Shown piece after piece: positions 1 to 8,326 of a DNA stretch of 35,148 nucleotides (position 1 is the stretch's first letter; each line of letters starts with the position of its first letter). The position numbers and the translations under genes were made by a program. The notes below the pieces were generated by a model, which made no database searches, was not told the origin of the DNA, and was given only the letters and a program-made list of their open reading frames with translations. The stretch is taken from assembly GCA_027074805.1 (NCBI GenBank), contig JALTCK010000033.1:1-35148 (forward strand), read 5' to 3'. This DNA comes from Thermococcus sp. (lineage in GTDB: Archaea; Methanobacteriota_B; Thermococci; Thermococcales; Thermococcaceae).

Positions 1-3
1 CAT
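1..3 (-). CDS. Start codon of a gene running off the left edge
   Basis: The first three bases read CAT, an ATG on the minus strand. It is preceded on that strand by GGAG about ten bases upstream, inside the last codons of the neighbouring 153-residue gene. The spacing and tight packing suggest that the next gene of the same transcript starts here. Nothing of the protein is visible, so no function can be assigned. Confidence 0.4.
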
Positions 4-9
4 TTGTGG

Positions 10-471
10 TTATCTCCTTCGGACATAAGTCTTTCTCTCGGCAATGGCTCCACCTTCGAGTTTCATAACGTCTATTCTTTCAAAACCTGCAGTTTCCCAT
101 TTATAGGCAATTAAGTAATCGATGAATTGCTTTATTCGGTAGCGGGTTATGGAATCTGCAACGTACTTGGTCTCGTAGAGTAGTACGAGCTTGTCTGAAT
201 GTTCTGAGAGCCATTTGTATAGTGTTTCCTTCTCCTCAGACCTTTTGGAGAGGGGGTTGACTATGAGGTAAACATCAAAATCATTAGATTCAAATGGAGA
301 ACCGATGTATATTTCTCCATTGATCTGGAAAGGAATGTATTCAGCCAGTCCCCTCTTTCCACCCATAAGCCATGCATCGAGGTATATCCTGGCAAGCCTT
401 TTACCACCCCCTGTGAGCAGCACCCTTCCAGCCTTTAGTCCAGCGATTTCCTTTATCATTTTCATCGTCAA
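10..471 (-). CDS. Hypothetical protein, about 150 residues
   Basis: I do not recognise a family. The protein is basic at both ends (it ends YVRRR), has no signal peptide or membrane segment, and contains a central stretch (NDFDVYLIVNPL) and a later VLLYETKYVAD that look like alternating beta strands and helices of a soluble alpha/beta domain. Three starts are possible: TTG at 471 (GGAGG ten bases upstream), ATG at 465 and ATG at 459. A TATA-like GTTTTTAAC about 20 bases upstream of TTG would place transcription close to the ATG codons, so the start is uncertain by a few residues. A GGAG just before its stop codon and a CAT at position 1 suggest a downstream partner. It is divergent from the BMP transporter genes. 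Confidence 0.7.
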   Translation of the reverse strand: MTMKMIKEIAGLKAGRVLLTGGGKRLARIYLDAWLMGGKRGLAEYIPFQINGEIYIGSPFESNDFDVYLIVNPLSKRSEEKETLYKWLSEHSDKLVLLYETKYVADSITRYRIKQFIDYLIAYKWETAGFERIDVMKLEGGAIAERKTYVRRR

Positions 472-520
472 GGTGTACTCTCCTCCAGTTAAAAACTCTT
501 TTCCTTATTCAAGAAACCGC

Positions 521-531
521 AAACTATATAT
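521..531 (+). promoter_or_regulatory. TATA box for the nucleoside-type ABC transporter
   Basis: AAACTATATA lies about 48 bases before the ATG at 576. An archaeal start site about 25 bases downstream would give a leader of roughly 24 nt that includes the GAGGTG ribosome binding site at 565-570. Confidence 0.55.
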
Positions 532-575
532 CCAGCACCATGGGTATTATCTTGAAAGACTTTCGAGGTGTTGTT

Positions 576-1892
576 ATGAGGCGGTGGATAGCTTTGTTTT
601 TAATCGGCCTCATGGCCATTAGCGTCGTGGCCAGTGGCTGCATTAGCGGTGGCGGTAGTAGCAGTTCGACATCTACGAATACCCCGACTCCCACGAAGAT
701 AAACATAATTTACACGTACACGGGGTCCTTTAGTGACCCGGCTAAGGGTAAGCAGGCAGCGCAGGCACAGCTCCAGCAGGGGGCGTGGGTTATCTACCAA
801 GTCGCGGGTGGAACTGGACTTGGCGTTTTTGAGGCAGTTGGAGACTACCTCAAGGCTAACAACAAGAAGATGGGTCCTCCTTTTGCGATTGGTGTGGACT
901 CGGCTCAGGATTGGATTAAACCAGGAGTCATAATAGCTTCAATGATGAAACGCGTTGACGTTGGCGTTTACAACGCAGTTAAAGCAGCAGAGGAGAACCA
1001 GTTCCGCGGTGGCGTTGTTGAGCTGGGTCTCAAGGATGGTGGCGTCAAGCTAAGCACGATTCAAGATGTTAAGGCAATGTTTGACTCTCTCCCGGCTGAT
1101 GTCAAGGAAAAGAAACTCCAGGAGCTCGGCTTCCAGAACGAACAGCAACTTCTCGACTATCTCAACAAGACCCGCCAGCAGATCCCCTCGTGGATATGGC
1201 AGGCAGTTGACCAGCTCCAGCAGGAGATAGTCAGTGGCAAGATCATCGTCCCGAAGGCCACTTCCAAAGAGCAGATTGAAGCCCTGAGGAAGGCTCAGAA
1301 CTTGAGCGAAATGGAGAAGTACGGCAAGGAATGGGCGGCCACGGCTCCCAAGCCTGAAACTTACTTCAACAAGACCCTTAACGAGAGGCAGAACACCAAG
1401 AAGATAGCTATCGTCTTCGATGTCGGGGGCAGAGGTGACCTGAGCTTTAATGACATGGCTTACATGGGTGCCGAGAGAGCCGTCAAGGACTTTGGACTTC
1501 AGCTCACCCAGCTCCAAAGCAACAGCCCGAACGACTACTACACCAACCTACAGAGTCTTGCGAAGACAGGTCAGTACGACATTATAATCGCAGTAGGTTT
1601 CATGATGACCGACGCCGTCAAGAAGGTCGCCCAAGAGTATCCTAACCAGAGGTTCGTTCTCATAGATGGCTACGACCCGAACATGCCACACAACGTTCAG
1701 ATGGTTCTTTTCAAGGAGAACGAGGGTTCTGCGCTTGCCGGGGCACTAGCTTCGCTCATAGCACTCAATGACGGCAAGGACACTATAGGTATCGTACTCG
1801 GCATGGAGATACCGGTCCTCTATAAGTTCGAGGGCGGCTATCGCTTCGGCGCCTACTGGGGGCTCGACTACTACAAGACCCACAAGCACTGA
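576..1892 (+). CDS. BMP/PnrA-family substrate-binding lipoprotein with circularly permuted lobes
   Basis: Extracellular binding lipoprotein of a nucleoside-type ABC importer. The start at 576 (MRRWIALF) is preferred over 540 because GAGGTG lies five bases upstream and a lipoprotein signal follows directly, with lipobox VASGC (Cys22) and a Ser/Thr/Pro linker. The mature part carries all conserved blocks of the BMP family but in swapped order. Residues about 41-160 are the usual C-terminal lobe (IIYTYTGSFSDP, VAGGTGLGVFEA, GVDSAQDW, ASMMKRVDVGVY, LGLKDGGV). Residues 161 to about 274 are the helical C-terminal tail (SGKIIVP is the normal family end). Only then, from residue 275, comes the usual N-terminal lobe (KKIAIVFDVGGRGDLSFND to GGYRFGAYWGLDYYK), where the protein stops. 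Family members normally begin with KIAIVFD. Family assignment is secure; the permutation is read directly from the frame; binding of nucleosides is inferred from family and neighbours. Confidence 0.9.
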   Translation: MRRWIALFLIGLMAISVVASGCISGGGSSSSTSTNTPTPTKINIIYTYTGSFSDPAKGKQAAQAQLQQGAWVIYQVAGGTGLGVFEAVGDYLKANNKKMGPPFAIGVDSAQDWIKPGVIIASMMKRVDVGVYNAVKAAEENQFRGGVVELGLKDGGVKLSTIQDVKAMFDSLPADVKEKKLQELGFQNEQQLLDYLNKTRQQIPSWIWQAVDQLQQEIVSGKIIVPKATSKEQIEALRKAQNLSEMEKYGKEWAATAPKPETYFNKTLNERQNTKKIAIVFDVGGRGDLSFNDMAYMGAERAVKDFGLQLTQLQSNSPNDYYTNLQSLAKTGQYDIIIAVGFMMTDAVKKVAQEYPNQRFVLIDGYDPNMPHNVQMVLFKENEGSALAGALASLIALNDGKDTIGIVLGMEIPVLYKFEGGYRFGAYWGLDYYKTHKH

Positions 1893-1920
1893 CCTCCTTT
1901 TTCTTTCCTTTGTTCTTGGA
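1893..1920 (+). terminator. Pyrimidine-rich stretch between binding protein and ATPase genes
   Basis: CCTCCTTTTTCTTTCCTTTG directly follows the stop codon. T-rich runs act as archaeal terminators; partial termination here would let the lipoprotein be made in excess over the ATPase and permeases. No strong new TATA box lies before the ATPase gene. Confidence 0.4.
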
Positions 1921-1931
1921 GGTGATTCCCG

Positions 1932-3455
1932 ATGGAAGAAGAGACTCCCTTACTTGAGATGCGAAACATCGTTAAGGTGTACTCCGATGGAACCAAAGCC
2001 CTAAAGGGGGTGGATATTAAGGTTTACAAGGGTGAGATACTGGGTCTTCTTGGTGAGAATGGGGCTGGAAAAACTACTCTGATGAAAATCCTGTTTGGCA
2101 TGCTCAAACCCACTAAGGGAACCATACTCCTGAACGGAAAGGAAGTCCGGTTTAAGAGTCCTGCTGACGCTTTGGCCAATGGAATCGGAATGGTCCACCA
2201 GCACTTCACCTTGGTCGAGGTCTTCAATGCCCTTGAGAACATAATCCTCAGGATGGAGGGCCACGGTCTGCTTTCGAAGATAGACGTAGACAACGCCAGA
2301 AAAAAGCTCCAGAAACTCATGGATGATCTCAACTTCCAGGTTCCACTTGATGTTCCTGTAGAGAACCTTCCCGTTGGTGTTCAGCAGAGGATTGAGATAC
2401 TTAAGATGCTCTACCGGGATGTTGATATTCTCATACTTGATGAGCCCACGGCGGTTTTAACTCCGATAGAGGTTAAGGAGCTATTCGATGTCCTCAAAAA
2501 GCTGAAGAGCCAAGGAAAGACTATCATCTTCATAAGTCACAAGCTCAATGAGGTCATGGAGATAACAGACAGGGTCACGGTCATCAGGAGAGGTGAGGTC
2601 ATCGGGACAGTTAAAACGCCGGAGGCGACACCCCAGCTCTTGGCTAGGATGATGGTGGGTAGGGACGTTGTCCTTAGGATAGAGAAGCCCCCCAAGGAAC
2701 CTGGAGAGGTCATTCTACACGTTGAGGACCTTTGGGTCAAAGGCGATCGCGGTGAGGAAGCTGTAAGAGGGGTTTCCTTCGATGTCAGAGCCGGTGAAAT
2801 ATTCGGGATAGCTGGCGTTGAAGGCAACGGCCAGAGCGAGCTGATAGAAGCCATAACCGGGCTGAGAAGGGTAGAGAAAGGTAAAGTAAAGGTAAACAAT
2901 GTCGAGATAACTGGCAAAAAGCCCAAGGAGCTCTACGAGATGGGTATAGCCCATATCCCAGAGGACAGGACTCACATGGGACTGATTCTTGATATGACTG
3001 TGATGGAAAATGCCATACTGGGAATGCAGTGGCGGAAGGAGTTCTCAAGGGCCGGGCTGATGGACTGGAAAAGCGTGGAAAGGCATACGAAGCACCTCAT
3101 AGAAGAGTTTGACATAACTGCTCCCGGTGTTAGGTCTCCGGTTAAATCCCTCAGCGGTGGCAATCAACAGAAACTCATAGTAGCCAGAGAGGTCAGCAAA
3201 AAACCGGAGCTCATTATAGCTTCTCAGCCGACTCGCGGTGTTGATGTCGCTTCTACTGAATACATCAGGAATTACCTCGTCAGACTGAGGAACGAGAACA
3301 AAGCCGTTCTTCTAGTCTCCGCAGACCTCGATGAGGTTCTCCAGCTCAGCGATAGGATGGCCATCATGTACGAGGGTCAGTTCATGGGAGTTGTCAAACC
3401 CGATGAGGTTACCGAGGAGCAGATAGGCCTCATGATGGGAGGTGTCAAGGCATGA
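1932..3455 (+). CDS. ABC transporter ATPase, tandem nucleotide-binding domains, nucleoside/simple-sugar type
   Basis: Energy-coupling subunit of the importer, 507 residues with two ABC domains as in RbsA/MglA and the NupO/YufO group that partners with BMP proteins. Domain 1 has a complete Walker A (GENGAGKT, residues 41-48), a divergent signature (PVGVQQR) and Walker B ILILDEPTA. Domain 2 has a degenerate Walker A (GVEGNGQSE), a canonical LSGGNQQK signature and an altered Walker B (LIIASQPTRGVD, Gln for Glu). This asymmetry is normal in the family, so one catalytic site is expected. The start at 1932 is set by GGAGGTGATTCCCG. Its stop overlaps the next start (ATGA), indicating translational coupling. 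Substrate is inferred from family, not from sequence. Confidence 0.93.
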   Translation: MEEETPLLEMRNIVKVYSDGTKALKGVDIKVYKGEILGLLGENGAGKTTLMKILFGMLKPTKGTILLNGKEVRFKSPADALANGIGMVHQHFTLVEVFNALENIILRMEGHGLLSKIDVDNARKKLQKLMDDLNFQVPLDVPVENLPVGVQQRIEILKMLYRDVDILILDEPTAVLTPIEVKELFDVLKKLKSQGKTIIFISHKLNEVMEITDRVTVIRRGEVIGTVKTPEATPQLLARMMVGRDVVLRIEKPPKEPGEVILHVEDLWVKGDRGEEAVRGVSFDVRAGEIFGIAGVEGNGQSELIEAITGLRRVEKGKVKVNNVEITGKKPKELYEMGIAHIPEDRTHMGLILDMTVMENAILGMQWRKEFSRAGLMDWKSVERHTKHLIEEFDITAPGVRSPVKSLSGGNQQKLIVAREVSKKPELIIASQPTRGVDVASTEYIRNYLVRLRNENKAVLLVSADLDEVLQLSDRMAIMYEGQFMGVVKPDEVTEEQIGLMMGGVKA

Positions 3456-4492
3456 GCTTTTCCACTGAATTGCGCGGTTACGGAAAACCCCTGGCGGAGA
3501 GTGTTCTCGCGATACTGATTGGGGCGCTCATAGGTGCTATTGTGTTGTGGCTCAGCGGCTATGACGCCGTCGCTGCTTACAAAGCCCTGCTGGAGGGCGC
3601 TTTCCTCGGGGGGAACTTCTCTGAGACCCTCAGCAAGTCTACCCCTCTTATACTCACGGCAATAACCTTCGCTATAGGCGCTAGAACTGGTCTCTTCAAC
3701 ATTGGTGCCGAGGGTGCGGTTTACTTCGGCGCAATTGCGGCCGTCGGCGTTACGCAGGTACTTCAGAACCCCCTCGCAGGTGTGCTCAGCGGACTGCTAA
3801 TCGGTGCCCTCTGGATGCTTCCAGCGGCGGTGCTCAAGGTTTATCGCGGTGTCCATGAGGTCATCTCAACCATAATGCTTAACTGGATAGCGTTTTACAT
3901 TGCCAGTTGGATGGCTCTCAGCGTCTTAGCCAACCCAAACAATCCCAACAGCACCCTGCCAATACCCCCTGGGGCGAGACTTCCACTCCTCGTTCAGAAC
4001 TCCACTCTCTCCATGGCATTCATCATCGCGGTCGTGGCCTCGATAGTGGTTTATGTCATAATGTGGCACACCAGACTTGGTTATGAACTTAGGACGAGCG
4101 GTCAGAACCCAAGGGCTGCTGAGTACGGCGGCATAAACCCGAAGGCCGCGATGGTATGGTCGTTCCTCATCGGGGGAATGACAGCCGGGCTTGCGGGTGC
4201 AGTTCAGATCATGGGCATACCACCGAGTTACTCGATAAGTCAAGGACTGGCCAACGTTTACGGTTACGGTTTCGATGGGATAGGCGTCTCACTCGTAGGC
4301 AGAAATCATCCGCTTGGGATAATCTTTGCGGGGATACTCTTCGGTGCGCTGAACGCTGGTGCAACACAGATGCAACAGACGGGTGTTCCACTGGAGATGG
4401 TCAAGGTCATTGAGGGAATAATCATTGTGGCCGTTGCCGTTCCAGGATTGCTTGACCTCTTCGTGAAGCCCTTTAGGAGGGGAGCCCAATGA
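3452..4492 (+). CDS. ABC transporter permease 1, BMP-associated nucleoside type
   Basis: Inner membrane subunit of 346 residues with many hydrophobic segments, the first starting near SVLAILIGALIGAIVLWLSG. It has the family landmarks SKSTPLILTAITFAIGARTGLFNIGAEGA and GYELRTSGQNPRAAEYGGINP, a cytoplasmic loop that contacts the ATPase. It resembles the YufP/NupP group (COG4603). It is the larger of the two permeases, and the pair should form a heterodimeric channel. The ATG overlaps the ATPase stop by four bases and its own stop overlaps the next start the same way, so the three genes are translationally coupled. Confidence 0.92.
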   Translation: MSFSTELRGYGKPLAESVLAILIGALIGAIVLWLSGYDAVAAYKALLEGAFLGGNFSETLSKSTPLILTAITFAIGARTGLFNIGAEGAVYFGAIAAVGVTQVLQNPLAGVLSGLLIGALWMLPAAVLKVYRGVHEVISTIMLNWIAFYIASWMALSVLANPNNPNSTLPIPPGARLPLLVQNSTLSMAFIIAVVASIVVYVIMWHTRLGYELRTSGQNPRAAEYGGINPKAAMVWSFLIGGMTAGLAGAVQIMGIPPSYSISQGLANVYGYGFDGIGVSLVGRNHPLGIIFAGILFGALNAGATQMQQTGVPLEMVKVIEGIIIVAVAVPGLLDLFVKPFRRGAQ

Positions 4493-5400
4493 ATGAGACG
4501 ATGATAGTCGGTCTTCTGCTCGGCTCTCTAGCGGCGATGGTGCCCATAGTCCTCACCAGCGTCGGGGCGACGATAAGCGAGAGGGCTGGCGTTGTCAACA
4601 TTGGCTACGAGGGAATACTGATGCTCTCTGCGTTCTTCGGGACCATTTTTGCGGAGATGGCTCACAACGGCTGGGTCGGTCTTCTTGGTGGGGCACTTAC
4701 GGGTCTGGCACTGGGCGTCGTTCACGGCGTTATAACGGTCTACCTCAAGGGTGACCACGTCATACCGGGCATAGGTCTAAACCTCATAGGTTATGGAGGC
4801 GTCGCCTTTGGAATCCTTGCTTACTGGGGCACCGCGGGCCAGCACCAGGTTCCGAGCTACGCACAGATAAGCCCTCTCTGGATGGACGCCTTCGGGAACT
4901 CGCTGAGTCCGATGGTTCCCATAACATTTTTCATTGCCCTTCTGGCTTGGTGGATGCTCTTCAAGACACCCCTTGGACTTCGCATTCGCTCCGTTGGTGA
5001 GAATCCGGAAGCAGCGGATGCACTCGGAATAAACGTCGAACTCTATCGCTTCACGGCGGTGCTGATAGCCTCGGCGTTGTCAGGCGTTGCGGGAGCCTAT
5101 CTGAGCGTGGATTGGCTTGGAACCGTCACCAAAACAATAGCGGCCGGTAGGGGTTTCATAGCGCTGGCCAACATGGTATTCAGTGGATGGAACCCGCTGA
5201 TGGCTCTCGTTGGAGGCTTCATCTTTGGGTTCTTCGATAACCTGGCCATATACATACAGAACAACCCATGGCTTGCAGGAGCGATACCTTGGCAGTTCAT
5301 AGCGACGTTGCCCTACGTGGTAACTCTTATAGTGGTAGCGGGTATAATAGGCAGGGCTAGGCCGCCTAAGTGGGATGGTATCCCATACAAGAGGGAGTGA
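4489..5400 (+). CDS. ABC transporter permease 2, BMP-associated nucleoside type
   Basis: Second membrane subunit, 303 residues, related to YufQ/NupQ (COG1079). Landmarks are LTSVGATISERAGVVNIGYEGILMLSAFFG near the N terminus, TPLGLRIRSVGENPEAADALGINV (ATPase-contact loop) and AAGRGFIALANMVFSGWNPLMALVGGFIFGF. It is shorter than permease 1 because the N-terminal membrane segment region is reduced. The start overlaps the previous stop (ATGA at 4489). It is the last gene of the importer operon and is followed by T-rich sequence. Together with the lipoprotein and the double ATPase it forms a complete four-gene uptake system. Confidence 0.92.
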   Translation: MNETMIVGLLLGSLAAMVPIVLTSVGATISERAGVVNIGYEGILMLSAFFGTIFAEMAHNGWVGLLGGALTGLALGVVHGVITVYLKGDHVIPGIGLNLIGYGGVAFGILAYWGTAGQHQVPSYAQISPLWMDAFGNSLSPMVPITFFIALLAWWMLFKTPLGLRIRSVGENPEAADALGINVELYRFTAVLIASALSGVAGAYLSVDWLGTVTKTIAAGRGFIALANMVFSGWNPLMALVGGFIFGFFDNLAIYIQNNPWLAGAIPWQFIATLPYVVTLIVVAGIIGRARPPKWDGIPYKRE

Positions 5401-5451
5401 TTCCCTCTTCTGCGATTTTCCTTTTTCAAGAACGGTGTATAAAAGGGAAGT
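5401..5451. terminator. Convergent intergenic region with T-rich runs
   Basis: The sequence holds TTTTCCTTTTTC on the plus strand after the importer operon. Read from the minus strand, CCTTTTATACACC lies after the metal-binding protein gene. It most likely serves as termination space for two converging transcripts. A TATA-like GTGTATAAAAGG is also present on the plus strand but has no gene downstream of it. Confidence 0.4.
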
Positions 5452-6441
5452 TCATTTTTTCAGGACTACACCAATCGCCGTCCCAAGGACGAGTCCAACC
5501 ATAAGGGAGAGCACCACATATGTCGTTACGTCCGTGCCCTCTACTGGAATCCTTTCAACCTTTCTGCCCAGGGCACTCACGACCGCAGCACTGTTTTCTA
5601 TTAGAACTTCAGTGTAGGGTTGATCACTCCAGAATACCGAGACCTCTACACTCGGTCTTCCACTCTTTGAAGCCAATTCTCTTGCTGCGTTCTTGAGCTG
5701 TTCCGAACTTTCCCTGGTGTAAACCACCATAGAGGTCTTCATGCTCGTCTTAACCAGGCTGTCGACTCCTATGGCTGGTACTTCCTCTTCGGGCTTTATT
5801 GAGGCGACAGCTTTTATTCCAAGCCATTCTATAGCGTACTGGTCTGGTGGCATCTGGATCACCGCTGTGAAATTCTCTTGGACGAGAGCCCTATACGATT
5901 GAACTATCGCCAGAACGCGCTCTTTGAAACTTCGATATTCCTCCTGGTAGAGGTTCTTGTTTCCTGGATCACGTTCGATAAGCGCCTCCTCTGCACTCTT
6001 CGCTATTGAAAGAGCGTTATATGGATCAACCCAGACGCCGTGGGGGTTATTCTTCTCATTATACCAGTGTTCCTTTAGATAACGGAAGCCGTTCCTCTTG
6101 TAATCATCAACGAAGAGGGGTTTGCCGGTTATCACACCCTCCTTGTAGAGCTCTGCTATCTTCTTTTCAACCGGGAGGTGACCGCCCGTGGTGACTATCA
6201 CATCGGCCTTGTGAAGGAGCTCTATCTGGCTGGTTGTTAGCTGGTATTCGTGCGGATCGGCCCCAGGTGGGATTATATAAACTACTTCCACAGAGTCTCC
6301 GAAGGCGTCCTTGATTATGCCAGCGAGGGGCGCTATGGTGGTGACAACAAGGGGCCTTTGAGTTTCTCCACTAACTTCACTGGTGAGGGTGATGAACAAT
6401 AATATGATCAGGATAGTCCCAAGAAGTTTTCTCACTCTCAT
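5452..6441 (-). CDS. Metal-binding ABC transporter substrate-binding protein (ZnuA-like) with C-terminal membrane anchor
   Basis: Extracellular metal-capture protein of the cluster 9 (ZnuA/TroA) family, by LVVTTIAPLAGIIKDAFGD at the N terminus, IPPGADPHEYQ (first metal His) and NPHGVWVDP (second His). A helical backbone linker and a C-terminal lobe follow. The start at 6441 (MRVRKLLG) fits AGGGTGA six bases upstream better than the GTG at 6450. An N-terminal signal (LLGTILIILLFITLTSEVSG) and a C-terminal hydrophobic helix ending in KK (YVVLSLMVGLVLGTAIGVVLKK) suggest export and anchoring by the C terminus, not by lipidation, since no lipobox Cys is present. No His-rich loop is seen. There is no ATPase or permease beside it, so its partners must be elsewhere. 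The metal (Zn, Mn or another) cannot be told from sequence. Confidence 0.82.
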   Translation of the reverse strand: MRVRKLLGTILIILLFITLTSEVSGETQRPLVVTTIAPLAGIIKDAFGDSVEVVYIIPPGADPHEYQLTTSQIELLHKADVIVTTGGHLPVEKKIAELYKEGVITGKPLFVDDYKRNGFRYLKEHWYNEKNNPHGVWVDPYNALSIAKSAEEALIERDPGNKNLYQEEYRSFKERVLAIVQSYRALVQENFTAVIQMPPDQYAIEWLGIKAVASIKPEEEVPAIGVDSLVKTSMKTSMVVYTRESSEQLKNAARELASKSGRPSVEVSVFWSDQPYTEVLIENSAAVVSALGRKVERIPVEGTDVTTYVVLSLMVGLVLGTAIGVVLKK

Positions 6442-6529
6442 TTCGGTCACCCTAACAAAGTCAACGTCTCTGCTTTAAAGTTGTCGGAAACGTTATAAGT
6501 TCCTGGGAGAACTACCACCCGGGATTGTT
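6442..6529. promoter_or_regulatory. Divergent promoters of the metal-binding protein and the secreted metalloprotease-like gene
   Basis: On the minus strand CTTTAAAGC (6471-6480) lies about 33 bases before the ATG at 6441. On the plus strand CGTTATAAGT (6491-6500) lies about 35 bases before the ATG at 6530. A small inverted repeat GTTCCTGGGAGAAC follows the plus TATA box. No strong ribosome binding site precedes 6530, so the plus transcript may have a very short leader. Confidence 0.5.
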
Positions 6530-8326
6530 ATGAGGAAACTCTGGGGCTCCATATTACTAATGTTCCTGCTTTTGAGTCTCAGTATCAGTCCCGTTGCGGC
6601 GTATAAAGTAGACTCGCGGGTAACCGTTGAAATAAACCCCAATGCAGAGCTCCTGAGCGTCGTCTACTACCTTGCTTTTGGTAAGAATGACCCATTCGTT
6701 ATAAACAGGGGTGGGTACCTCAAAGAAGTTGATGGTTATTTCGAAGAATACCGGAACATGGAAGCTGTGAGAATGCTTAAAGACTACATCCCTAAAACGC
6801 TCAGCACCCCTGAGAGAGACTACAAACTGATGCTCGTGGAATGGTACCTCCTACAATGCAGTGCACCCCCAGAGATAGAGCCCCAGATTGCGATAGATGA
6901 CCAATGGGTGCTGGAGTTTCTCTCCGCCCTCAGAGAGTTTGCAAAAGAGACTGACTTTATAAAGTTCTACAAAGAGCATCAGGTCTACTACTGGGAGGAT
7001 CTCTCGATATATGTTAACGCTTTCAAACAGCTTCCTCCAGATAAATTCATGGGGAAATATGCGGATGTCAAGGATATTAGCTTTGAGTTTCTACATCCTT
7101 ACCTCGTTGCCATTCACGGGCACAGCTTTAACCCGGTAATCAACGGGCACCAAATTTGGGGTGCGGGAGGCATGCTACCCCTCGTCAGAAGAACCCCTCA
7201 GAGAACCCTCTGGAGTCATGAAACTGCAAGGGACACAATCTTTGGACTCCCATTGAACGGCGACTACATCAATAACGGTGGCCTCGACGAACTACTTTAT
7301 CTAGGCTTCATCTACCACGAGCTCGGGCACGACATAACCCTCCCCCAGCTCTGGGCAAACATTAAGATGGTTGACAACATGAACTACTTCCAGTCCGTGA
7401 TAGAGGAGAATATGCCCTATCTGGCCAAGTACGACATTCACTTCTGGCATCCAGAATCCATGATCTACGAGAGCTTCGCCGATGGATGGGAGGACTTTGC
7501 GCTCTCTCATGTGAACGAGAACTACACGAAGTTAGCCATGTGGATGCAACGTGGCTGGGGTGAGTACTGGATAGATGACGTTGTGAACCTCTATGAGAAA
7601 TACGCCCGCTTAACCAGTGAGACGGGGAGAGGAATAAGCAACTACGTGCCCCAGATGCTCGCGGCGCTTGAGGGAAACTACAGCCCCACCAAAGCCGAGG
7701 AGGAGTTTCAGGAAAGGGTTCCGGTAACACCGCTGATGGCCTTTGACAAGGGGGCAGTTAATGGAAAGGTAATAATAGTCTTTGGGACAAAGAACCCGGA
7801 TGAAAGTGGTGTAAGTTATGATTACCAAACCGCGACCATAGTTGAGATAATGCTCAGGGACTTTTACTCGCAGTGGGAAAGTCCCGTCAACGTCACCATA
7901 AAAGCGGACTTCGACATTACTGACCAGGATCTGAAGGAGAACCTAGTTATACTCGGTGGTCCAGTTACGAACGAGATCGCCAGGAAGATGCAGAACGAGT
8001 TTCCGCTCCGTTTCGTTGAAAAGAATGGGAAGTGGGTCGTAGACCACGATTCTAACTGGAACATAAGTAGCTTTATCCTGACGGGGAACGAGGAAAAGCC
8101 GGTCCTCATTGGAAAGCTCAATGATGCGTCCAACGCCTCATTCATCATGGCGATAAGAAACCCATACAACCCGAAGAACTTCATAGTTTGGATAGCGGGT
8201 GCAGATAGGTATGGAACAAGGCTGTATCTGAACCCCACTTACTATCTCAGCAGCTACGAGGTATGGAGTAAGAAAGGGATAGAGCTCGGCTTCTATGTTC
8301 AGCCGCTGACATCTTCTGGCGGCTGA
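6530..8326 (+). CDS. Secreted protein with HELGH zinc-metalloprotease motif
   Basis: A 598-residue exported protein with an N-terminal signal peptide (MRKLWGSILLMFLLLSLSISPVAA). The central domain carries IYHELGHDI (His263, Glu264, His267), the HExxH zinc signature, and a downstream YESFADGWEDF whose Glu (about residue 314) is a plausible third ligand of a gluzincin-type site. The overall pattern resembles DUF4932-type metalloprotease-like proteins, but I am not sure of the family. The C-terminal third (from about residue 420) contains GKVIIVFGTKNPDESG, ENLVILGGPVTNEIA and FIVWIAGADRYGT, a segment type also seen in archaeal S-layer and related surface proteins. There is no C-terminal membrane anchor or CGP motif. 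It is divergent from a metal-binding protein gene. The last 28 bases overlap a minus-strand gene. Peptidase activity is inferred from the motif only. Confidence 0.8.
   Translation: MRKLWGSILLMFLLLSLSISPVAAYKVDSRVTVEINPNAELLSVVYYLAFGKNDPFVINRGGYLKEVDGYFEEYRNMEAVRMLKDYIPKTLSTPERDYKLMLVEWYLLQCSAPPEIEPQIAIDDQWVLEFLSALREFAKETDFIKFYKEHQVYYWEDLSIYVNAFKQLPPDKFMGKYADVKDISFEFLHPYLVAIHGHSFNPVINGHQIWGAGGMLPLVRRTPQRTLWSHETARDTIFGLPLNGDYINNGGLDELLYLGFIYHELGHDITLPQLWANIKMVDNMNYFQSVIEENMPYLAKYDIHFWHPESMIYESFADGWEDFALSHVNENYTKLAMWMQRGWGEYWIDDVVNLYEKYARLTSETGRGISNYVPQMLAALEGNYSPTKAEEEFQERVPVTPLMAFDKGAVNGKVIIVFGTKNPDESGVSYDYQTATIVEIMLRDFYSQWESPVNVTIKADFDITDQDLKENLVILGGPVTNEIARKMQNEFPLRFVEKNGKWVVDHDSNWNISSFILTGNEEKPVLIGKLNDASNASFIMAIRNPYNPKNFIVWIAGADRYGTRLYLNPTYYLSSYEVWSKKGIELGFYVQPLTSSGG

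Noticed and set aside
3231-3240. Altered second Walker motifs in the double ABC ATPase as a sign of decay
   Set aside because: Degenerate Walker A and B in the second domain are normal for the RbsA/NupO-type double ATPases, so this is not a defect.
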